The position numbers and the translations under genes are program-made. Shown piece by piece: positions 55,859-64,000 of a stretch of 64,000 nt of DNA. A model generated the notes under the pieces. It did no database searches, had not been told where the DNA came from, and was given only the letters and a program-made list of their open reading frames with translations. This DNA comes from Phyllostachys edulis (lineage: Eukaryota > Streptophyta > Magnoliopsida > Poales > Poaceae): NCBI GenBank assembly GCA_036346405.1, contig CM070550.1, positions 16,960,115 to 17,024,114 on the forward strand, given 5' to 3'. Within the stretch, counting starts at the first letter, position 1; each line of letters opens with the position of its first letter.

Positions 55859-58857
55859 TGTAACACCCTAGTTTTTGAAGCCTGTTTGAAAATTTCAAAA
55901 TAAAAAGAACCATTTGGTTTTGATGAAAGTTCAAAGCTTAACTTGACCTCCTTAGGTCTAGACCTCCCAGGTGCTTGGACCTTCTCTGGTCCAGACCTTC
56001 CCTCTTTGATGCTTCTCTGGCTTAGACCTCCCCAGGCCTAAGTCTCCCCTCATATTCATTTGAGCTCTTTCTGTGTTCTTTGGAACCCTTCGGTGTTCAC
56101 TTGGACTCCCTTTTCACCTTGATCTTTGTAACCTTCTCTTTGAAAATTCCTTCTCGTGCCAACCCGGTATTGCCACCATCCAACTCGTGGTATTACCGTT
56201 TCTCGAGATCTCTCAAAACCGTGATTGGACCTCCCCGAGCTCCTTAAATATCCATGAGTTCATTTGGACCTCCCCATGTCCTCTAGGACCTCCCCTACGT
56301 TCACTTGGACCTCCCTCCCGTCCGTTCAAGCCTCCCGCTTGGTCCAGACCTCACTTTTGTTAGATCTAAGGGTCCAGACCTCACCTTTGTTAGATCTAAG
56401 GGTCCAGACCTCACCTTTGTTAGATCTAAGGGTCCAGACCTCCCCTTTCAGGATCTGACCGTCAGGACTTCCCCTTTGAGGATCTAACCGTCAGGACCTC
56501 CCCTTTGAGGATCTGACCGTCAGGATCTCCCCGTCCCTTGACCTCTGCGGGACCTCCTCAAGGTCTCCGCAGGACCCCCCCCCCACACACACTTTTTTGG
56601 GCTTTGACTGGCCCCATTTGTCAGTCACGTCCACTTTTCTTTATCATTTGACCATGTACTTGGCACTTGGAAGTCTCCAAGCATTTAATGCCTGTTATGT
56701 CGCATTAAATGCTACCACCTTTTGGCAGCACTGAGCTACCTTTTGTCTTACCTTTTACCTACTCCCATCATTTTCTTCACTTACTTTTGAGCCCGAGAGC
56801 CCTTGGAAATCTCGATGGCTCTGGCTATATAAGCTTGGGCAGCCCTTCCTCTTTACCTTTTTCTCATTTTTCACTCTCTGGCTCAACCGACCAGCTTCCT
56901 GGACCTCCCTCCAAGCTCTCTGGACCTCCCCTCCTTAGCTTTGGACCTCCTCCAGCAAGCTCCTTGGACCTCCTCCAGATCACCTAGCCTCTCTGTTGGT
57001 TTTATTTTGGAGTTTCATTGAAGTTTCTTTGGATCTTATTTGAGCTCTACTTGAGTTGTTTTGTTTTCCACCATCTAGATTGTGAAGGCACGGAGGAGCC
57101 CGAGTTCCTTGAAGAAGAAGAAGATACTCAGGCCTTTGAGCAAGGCAAGTTACACTCTTGACCATGTTGCACCCATTACTTCAAATTACTATGTTCTGTT
57201 TCAAAGGTTTATGCATGCTTACTTTACTTACTTATTTCAATACCTATCTTTAAGTTCATAGTTATGCCCAAATCCTTTGTATGGCCAATCTTGACATTGA
57301 ACCAAACATGTTTTCACCCTAGTTAAAAACTGGTTAAAGGCAATAGCATGAATCAGAACCTTTTGGAAAGGAAAAGCATTTGATTTTGGGAAGTTTTATC
57401 TCCATTGACCAACTGTTATTTAAAAATATTTTGGCCATGGCATTGGATTGTCATGGAAGTATGAAAATGTTGGGAAGCAAGGAAAAAGGAAAATGGATTT
57501 GGTCTTGGGCGGATTGGTTTGCTTGGTTGGTGCATGTCTATGCACGAGCTCAACCCGGGTAAGGTTGAGGCCCAGGGTTTTGTGGTAGCCGCCCAAGCCA
57601 GTTAAGGACCGGTCTGCGAGCCGCATCTTGCTAGCCACCATCGTGCAACCACATGTCCTGTGTGGGCGGGACTTGGCCGACTAATTTGCAAAGATCCATC
57701 GCGGTTGATCCTGTTGGTGTGGTGGGTAGTCATGTTATGACCTTCGTAGTCCCACCTGGCGCAAGAGGGGGCCTGAACCCTGCGGATGGGTAATCCAAAG
57801 GGGGTGAAACCTTAGCGAGGGTGGACTACGGTGGAGCGATGCATTATAAAGTCTTGTCATGTGCTCTAGACCACTCACCAAAGGAAGTGTGAGGTGGCGT
57901 TGACGAATGCCAAGCAAACTAGAGAAGACATGTCATGTGGGTAAAGCTGTACACCTCTGCAGAGTGTAAATCTATTCGAATAGCCTTGTCCACGGTCATG
58001 GACATGCTAGCAAAGCCACTCAAAGTTAGCTCTTGGTTTTGTTTTAAAAAGGTTTGTGAAATTGATTTTGGATTGCTATCCAAATGGGTATTGGGCAGGT
58101 AACCTTGTGACAGGAGGGTGTCCTTCACACTTTGTTGATGAATGTTATCCAACTGTAAAAATTAAAGCTTTGCAAATGAATTTTAAGTATTATTATATGC
58201 CTTGGAACTTAGTTTTGGTATTTGAAATAAACTTGGCTTTATGCAAATCAACCATATTAAGCCTTCCTTTGAGATATCCACTTATGCATGTCATTCTGTT
58301 ATTTGATGGGTGTAACTTGCGAGCACGGTTGTTGTGCTCATTCTTGCTTGATTTGATAAATTGAGCAGGAGAGGACTCCTTTGAAGATGATGAGGACCAG
58401 CACAATTAGGCCGCGCCCTCCAGCCAATTACTTGTGGTGTATTGGATGGACTTGGTTTTGCTTTCGCTGTGTATTTTGCTTTGTTGTCGTGGCTTATAAG
58501 CAACGTTGTAATCAACTCCCCTGCTGTTAATAAAATCTTTTGTGGATGTATGTTATCACTTGAAATTGCTGTGAGAACTAGCCATTGATCCTTGGGGCCT
58601 AGTTCGGATCACAGGAGGTTTAGGACTTCTCCAAGTCTTATGACCTCCTTGGGTTGGTCTCTTGACCTCCCTCAGGTCTAGTCGTGGCTCTTGGGGAAGT
58701 CCTGAGTCTCAAGACCTCGTCGAGTCAGTACCCTGGACCTCCTGGGAGACCTGGGAGGACTGCCCGAGAGATCCTTTGGACCTCCTGGGAGGTCCTGGTG
58801 GACTCCCAAGGAGGTCTTAGAGGACCTCTCGGGACAGCCCCTGGTCGGGTCGCCACA
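55859..58857 (+). mobile_element. Solo LTR (3.0 kb) of the long-LTR Gypsy family
   Basis: It begins TGTAACACCCTAG and ends GGGTCGCCACA. It is flanked by the perfect duplication AGATT (55854-55858 and 58858-58862). It is collinear with the 5' LTR at 28765, sharing the start, TATA region (TATATAA at 56826) and GTGCTCTAGAC...AGAGTGTAAA(T/A)CTATTCGAATAG stretches, so it is a related subfamily. No internal genes are present, hence a solo LTR. It holds three perfect-to-near 30-bp repeats at 56341-56430 and many GGACCTCCC words. Confidence 0.9.
56341..56430 (+). repeat. 30-bp tandem repeat, three copies, plus 29-bp units
   Basis: GGTCCAGACCTCAC(C/T)TTTG... repeats at 56341, 56371 and 56401. Next come three GGATCT(G/A)ACCGTCAGGA units at 56451, 56480 and 56509. 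Confidence 0.92.
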
Positions 58858-58862
58858 AGATT

Positions 58863-61229
58863 GCCGTTAGTAACTAGTGGGGTTCGAAATAAAGAAGCGG
58901 ATGTGAATGTCTCATGCTCTCCTACAAACTGCCCCGAGATGCTCGCACCACGGTGCCATGAGGACCTGCTCGCCACGTCTGGGTGAGGGGCTTGTGGCCG
59001 TGAACCACCGTGACTCACCCCTCGTCCATGCACTGGTGGGTCCACCGGGTCCCTCGGCATGCGACAGGTCGCTATCTGGATCCCTCACCTCGTCTTCTCG
59101 AGGAACTGCTCCATGACCGCTCTGATGTCCCACGCTGTCATGCTAAAGTGCTCCCTGAGCGTCCTCCGATGCACGGAGACTGCCAACTCGTGCATCTCCC
59201 ACTATAGATCCACCTGTACACGTACTCAATATGTTGGAAACCTAAATCTTACAAATTAAATATGGAGTATGAACCATTCAATACGTACCACATGGTGGAA
59301 TGCAGAGTTCGACTGGGTGGGGTACGTGTCAGACATCGCAGCCTTGTGTCGTGGTGGGTAGTCCACGACCCTGATGCAACGAACCCTCGTCTGACTGGCG
59401 TACCACTCCATGTACCCCATGTACATCTTGGGGTCGTAGGGAGCATGCTCCTCGATGATGTCGCTGTAGGCGCTGAGCCAGCCCTCAACCCAAGAGAACA
59501 TCCTATCCGCCCAGGAGGTAGCAGCAGGTACTCCATTCCTTGTGTACCTGTGGAAGGCAAGACAATTGTTTTGTCAATACGTAACTCAGGTTGTACAAAA
59601 GAAGTAAAGCGTGAACTTACCCATGCACGTTCGCGGCACCGCCGCCTCCGAGGTGGGACTCTTTGTCGCAAATGGGCGGTGTATGACCCGCTGCACCTAG
59701 TACTCCTCCACGAAGACTTCGTGCACCAAGGCCCTCTGCGTGTATCCGTACACATAGTCTCGCGGGCACAGGCTCGACATTCCTTCGGTCGTGCGCGCGT
59801 ACACCCTCTCCTGAGTGTACGGTGTCCAGATGACGCGGTCATCCGTCAGCTGATTGAACATCGCAATGTAGTCCGGGTAGGACGCGTGCGTAGTGATCAG
59901 TGTGTAGGTGACCTGTGGAATAGAACAACGAAAACTTAGCACACGAAATTGTGATTATATTAAAAAAATAATAAATATTCATCAAACTAACCTGTCGGCG
60001 GCACCACACTGTGCCCATGGTCGGCCGGTCCACGTCGTCGTCCTCGGCATACAAGCTGACTGTGTACGCCCCCAAGTCCAATTATGGTCGTCCGATCTAG
60101 AAGCGCTTGAAGGACTATAACTGAAGAAGCAGCGGGCATCTAGAGAGGATGGAGCTGTCTTGAACCTGGTGGCACGCGTCGCACAGTCCGCGGTATGTCG
60201 CGCACAGCACCACCGGACCCCAGGCGTAGGGCTAGATGTCCTCCACCGGCCAGTCGGCCAGCTCACGTGCGTACCAGATGTAATGCTTGTCAACACTATC
60301 ACCGTGGGACCCCAGGAACATGACCCACTCGAACGACCACAGTATGTAGGCCTTGAAGTGCCTCCTAACAATGTTGTCTGGTGCATTCTCTACCATACGC
60401 TCGGGCTCGGGCTGCAAGAAAACATATACACGTCAGCAAGGTTCACAAATGAATTGATGCGAGAGGACAATAGTTACTAAGACTTATGTAGAACTAGCAG
60501 ATCCACCTCAGCGTCGGCTCGTGGGTGCTGCTGAACTCCCTGTACCCGCTGTCCGGCGGCAACACGTCATGGAACCTCGCTAGGAGCTCTATGTGTCACA
60601 TGGTCGGGGTGTCGTACACCGCTAGAGGGAAGCCAGCGCATGGCAACCTGGTCAAGAAGGTGACGTCCTAAAGGGTCGGCGCCATCTCCCAGCACGGAAG
60701 GTGAAACGTGTGCGTCTCTGGCCTCCAACGGTCAACCAGCGCCATTAGTAGGCATCGGTCATATGGAAAGTGCCTAGACATACGACCAGGACCGCCCGCG
60801 TGGTCCTGGTCATCCTCCCACATTGCTTCAACCATCCTCGCCGACGGAAGAAGGCCTGCAGGACCGCCCGCGCGGTCCTGGTCGTCCTCCCACGTCACCT
60901 CAACCATCCTCGCCAGCAAAAGAAGGCCTGCTGCCCTCAAACTGCATTGGGTAAGGTTACGAACAAACGTTAGTTCACCTGAAGTAGTTAGGTTGCAAAC
61001 GAGTATACGAAGATCGCAACGGCACGTACCTCGGAACCCAGCGTGGGTCCACCCTCCATTCCCTGATGGGCGTGCGCAGCCGCAACGCGTCAAACTCAAT
61101 CACTGCCTCGCCCTCCTGGGGGAGGATGGTACTAAAGCTGACTCTGATGATGCGCGTCAATCACCGGTCAAGCAACTCGTATATCCAGCCGCGCATAGCG
61201 TGTCACCGTGCATTGTACACGAAAATTGA
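58863..61229 (-). pseudogene. Plant mobile domain (PMD/MAIN-like) gene
   Basis: On minus the PMD hallmarks run in order: EWRVDPRWVPRYVPL (61040), CLLMALVDRWRPETHTFHLP (60720), DVTFLTRLPCAGFPLAVYD (60650), FEWVMFLGSHGDSVDKHYIW (60300), WGPVVLCATYRGLCDACHQV (60200), DDDVDRPTMGTVWCRR (60020), SYPDYIAMFNQLTDDRVIWT (59850) and EGMSSLCPRDYVYG (59770). Exon-like gaps and stops separate them. PMD proteins (MAIN/MAIL; the long form annotated with phosphatase 7) act in plant genome stability and silencing, and related domains are known from Mutator-like and other plant transposons. Here it points toward MURA from the opposite end of the same element. Frameshifts, a TGA after DTPTM and a 72-bp internal duplication break it. 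Confidence 0.85.
60789..60932 (-). repeat. 72-bp direct duplication in PMD gene
   Basis: GGACCGCCCGCG(T/C)GGTCCTG starts at 60789 and again at 60861. The second unit has drifted from the first at several sites. Being 24 codons, it keeps the frame. Confidence 0.85.
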
Positions 61230-61899
61230 TGCATACATTGTAAAGACTACGAAACATGTACATAAGGTAATAAGAAGCGACATTAACAAAATAATTACCA
61301 GCTACAAATAGAAACCAAATTTAAGTTGGGATTATTTTGGTTATATGTAGCCTATGCAGCAACTCCAGATTTTCTTTACAATTTTAAAATGTGTCATGCT
61401 ATTTTCCTAGTTTAAAATTAATTTCTGGCATTAACAATATATTTACCGCGCGCAAATGGGAAGCTAAATAAAGCTGGGATTGTTTTGATTACGCTCTACC
61501 TACCCTACTTAGCTACTCTACAATTTTTACAGATTTGTAATAGGCGTCTTCCTATTTCTGCAGATTTATCATAAATCATTCGAGTGTTGGAACATTCATA
61601 ATATATGCACAATGAACTAGACTATACACAACTCAAATGATGTACTACATAATACGACTAAAATTATCTAATCTATTGAACTCTATGTCACGCTATTCTT
61701 GTTTGCTAATCGACAAGGTTTTGCCATAATATACAAAGTTGCAAAAACATATACCTGCAAGATGGCTGACCGAATCTGATACTCCGTCTCTTTCTCCTCC
61801 GCAACGAACTGGCAGAGCTTCGCTATGTTTCTTCTCTCCCTCTCCTCTCTCTTTTCTTTTTTTCCCGGAATTAAAATGACATTTTGACTGATTTTTGCA
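61230..61899. other. AT-rich upstream part of PMD gene
   Basis: No coding motif. Lies between the first recognised PMD exon and the right terminal repeat; likely leader or promoter. Confidence 0.45.
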
Positions 61900-62132
61900 A
61901 TTTTTATCGATAGGATCACGCGGTTTCCTATCGCTAGTTCAACTAGCGACAGGAATACTGTTCACTTCCTGTCAACAGGGAGTTAGACCGGTGACAAGGA
62001 GTAAAAAGGGTCCCTGTCGCCGGTTGGAATAGCGACAGGCTCCTGATAGGGACCTATTTATGTCATTTTTTAGGGCAACTATTTAGTTTTTTTTTAAAAA
62101 AATTTAAAAAAATTATTATTTAAAAAAAAACA
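61900..62132 (-). repeat. Right terminal inverted repeat region of MULE
   Basis: It contains CTATCGCTAGTTCAACTAGC followed by GACAGG (61927-61953) and CTGTCGCCGGTTGGAATAGC (62013), then A-rich DNA ending at CAGAAATGA. Read inward this mirrors the left end. Confidence 0.65.
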
Positions 62133-63240
62133 GAAATGAGTCGGGTGACGGGATGACTAGTTTTGCCGTGATCGTCGTCGTATCGATTTCACATGCGCTG
62201 TTTTCACCTCACATGATCCCAAAATAGCGGTAGTATTTTTTACGTTCTTCCACATGACACATCTGTTGTGAATTTTTGGCCGTATTGACACATTTTCGCC
62301 TCGTATTTACAAGAATGATCGTCGTCGTTTGTTTTTTTTTTTTGCATAAAATAGCGCCTTGCCACACGGTGGCACGCCTTTGTCTGCCGCCATGTGCCCT
62401 CCTCCCGCATGACTGCCGTGCAGTGGAGTGCCTCCCGCACAACCACCATGCGGTGGCGACCCTGCCGCACGACCACCGTGCAGTGGAGCTGTGCCGTGCG
62501 ACTTGTCCCTCCAGCAATTAGCGTTTCTAGAAATTAGGGTTTCAGCGGTGTTTGTGGGATTTTAAAATATAGCAAATAAGTTCAAAAAATTATGAAATTT
62601 TATGTAAATACTTGTAATATGGTGTAATTGTTTGTGCAATTTTTCCATGATTTTATTCATTTTGAAATTTTCTCGCAATTTCATTTAAGTTACTGTTTGT
62701 AGGAATTTGTAAATGTAGAAAATGAGCTCCAAAAATTACGAAATTTGTTTTAAAGGCTCCTTACACAGTGTACTTGATTGTGTAATGTTTGGACAATTTT
62801 AAATGTGTTCTAAAATTGTCTCAAAAATTAAGGATTTGGGTCTCGAAAATTTGGATTTTAGGTTTAGGAAATTAGGGTTTCAAGAAATTCCCACACAAAG
62901 TACTCATAATCGGAAATTAGGGTTTCCAATGAAGTTGTAATGTACGTTTTCGTTCATAAAATTGATGATATTTCAAGCATTACAAACCTTATATGATACA
63001 CGCGCAAGTTTATTGCGGTCGGGATGAACGATGAGGAGGTTTTATCACATGTACCCCGATCAAATAGGACACTCTTTGTTAACTTATCAGTTTTCTATGG
63101 ATGATGTTCTTTAATACTGTATTATACCACAGGCTCGATAAGTTTGTACATGAACCGACTGAGGGAAATACGTGGCATGCAGATCATATAACAATGTAAC
63201 GTAGCCTCCGACTCGTGTGCGTTTCGAAGGCTACTGTAAG
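62133..63240. other. Intergenic spacer with short repeats
   Basis: No gene. 62349-62500 has three imperfect copies of a CCGCACGACCACCGTGCAGTGG-like unit, and GAAATTAGGGTTTC (a telobox-like AAACCCTA on minus) occurs at about 62530, 62868 and 62913. The rest is plain AT-rich DNA. Confidence 0.45.
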
Positions 63241-63500
63241 TGTAACATCCCAGTTTTTCTAGTCTTCTTGAAAATTTTCAAAACAAAAAGTACCATTTGG
63301 TTTTGATGAGAGTTCTAAAGCTTAACTTGAAGATTTCGGAAATTTGTCGTGGTTTAATATGAACTAATCAAACTTCAATTAATTCGAGTTTATTTGCTTT
63401 GAGTTTGTTGGAGTTCTCTGGTGTTGTTTTCCCCTCCTCTGTTTGTTCCATTCTCCCCGTGCGGCTCAGCCCCGTGCCTCCTTCGTCGCGGACTGTCCGA

Positions 63501-63720
63501 TCTGTGTTGGACGGCCCGATCCTGTTGGCACGTTCGGCTAGTCCGAACGTTCACTTCATTTTGAACCGTCCGATCTGTGTTGGACGGCCCGATCCTGTTG
63601 GCACGTTCGGCTAGTCCGAACGTTCACTTCATTGTGAACCGTCCGATCTGTGTTGGACGGCCCGATCTTGTTGGCGCGTTCAATCGGTCTGAATGTCCAA
63701 TCCTTTTTGAACCGCCCGAT
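63501..63720 (+). repeat. 73-bp tandem repeat, three copies
   Basis: TCTGTGTTGGACGGCCCGAT starts at 63501, 63574 and 63647. The third copy decays after about 40 bp. Confidence 0.92.
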
Positions 63721-63774
63721 CAAAATCGGACGGCCCCGCTTTGCCGCATTTTTTCTTTGTTGCGCGTCTCTTAT

Positions 63775-64000
63775 GTGGACCTCCCTCTCATTTGGACCTC
63801 CCTCTCAGTCTAGACCTCTCTTTGGTTTAGTCCTCCCTCTCGTTTGGACCTCCCTCTTAGTCTGGACCTCCCATTGGTTTAGACCTCCCTCTCGTTTGGA
63901 CCTCCCTCTCAGTCTGGACCTCCCTTGATTTAGACATCCCTCTCGTTTGGACTTCCTTTTAGTCCAAGACCTCCAGGTGGTCCTATTGACCTCCCCTCGG
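63775..64000 (+). repeat. Degenerate GGACCTCCCTCTCGTTT repeats
   Basis: About nine units of roughly 22-25 bp (TTTGGACCTCCCTCTCAGTC and similar) run to the window end. The same words occur in the other LTRs of the family. Confidence 0.8.

Larger units (their letters stand above)
49358..62132. mobile_element. Mutator-like element with MURA and PMD-GRF genes
   Basis: The two ends are inverted relatives. The left has T-rich DNA, then CTGTCGCCAGTTCAATTGG-type motifs and a TATA box. The right, read inward, has the same T-rich start and CTGTCGC/AGTTCAACTAGCGACAG motifs. GAAATGA stands outside both ends (49351-49357 and 62133-62139), and the neighbouring bases allow a 9-bp duplication with two mismatches. 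Inside are a MURA transposase on plus and a plant-mobile-domain gene with a GRF zinc finger on minus, plus two later insertions (hAT and solo LTR). Without them it would be about 8.6 kb. All its genes are broken. The domain content is clear; the exact ends are an inference from imperfect terminal repeats. Confidence 0.75.
63241..64000 (+). repeat. Long-LTR family LTR, truncated by window end
   Basis: It begins TGTAACATCCCAGTTTTTC and follows the starts at 28765 and 55859 for more than 100 bp. Whether it is a solo LTR or part of a full element cannot be seen. Confidence 0.82.

Overview
This window is plant nuclear DNA, almost certainly from a grass (Poaceae). The reasons are nested LTR retrotransposons, Helitron, hAT, PIF-like and Mutator-like transposons, plant-type spliced genes, and GC-rich coding exons beside AT-rich intergenic DNA. 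No rRNA, tRNA or CRISPR array was recognised. Most of the 64 kb is transposable elements, many inserted inside one another. Only two genes look like intact host genes: a four-exon GEM-like GRAM-domain gene (25658-26699, +) and a gene with an ATP-synthase delta-subunit C-terminal domain (46882-47553, -).

Layout. (1) 1-5755: a decayed Helitron read on the minus strand, with a Rep (HUH/Y2)-Pif1 helicase pseudogene (about 5642 to 1110) and an RPA/DUF223-like exon at the window edge. (2) 5756-22340: a Ty3/Gypsy element of Tat type inserted in the Helitron, with 792/793-bp LTRs and a perfect 5-bp target duplication AGGTG. It carries gag, protease, RT, RNase H, a second archaeal-type RNase H and integrase on plus, and a spliced accessory gene on minus near its 3' end. 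A 3.9-kb solo LTR (7509-11432, duplication TCAAC) sits inside its gag. (3) 22341-25560: sequence that continues the Helitron flank, then the upstream region of the GEM-like gene. (4) 25658-28266: the GEM-like gene, a deleted Tip100-like hAT (27004-27852) and a fold-back Mutator-type MITE (27896-28266, 10-bp duplication). (5) 28765-39700: a second Ty3/Gypsy element with very long LTRs. A 1.8-kb solo LTR is nested in its RNase H, and a deletion fuses its integrase directly to the middle of the 3' LTR. (6) 39701-44376: retroelement remnant with three successive tandem-repeat arrays, then a 3.26-kb PIF/Harbinger-like element. (7) 44500-49350: an F-box (SKIP2/VFB-like) gene fragment, a dispersed repeat copy, the ATP-synthase-delta-like gene and a spacer with two hairpins. 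(8) 49358-62132: a Mutator-like element about 12.8 kb long. It encodes a MURA-type transposase on plus and, convergently on minus, a plant-mobile-domain gene with a GRF-type zinc finger. A hAT element (50076-51224) and a 3.0-kb solo LTR (55859-58857) are inserted in it. (9) 63241-64000: the start of another LTR of the long-LTR family, cut by the window end.

Nearly every transposon gene is broken by stops and frameshifts. Many stops look like C-to-T or G-to-A transitions, the pattern expected from deamination of methylated cytosine in silenced DNA. The strongest candidates for a less-described system are the Mutator-like element with its plant-mobile-domain/GRF gene, and the antisense spliced gene of the Tat-like element, whose LTR and two of whose introns share a palindromic repeat (about 29 bp).
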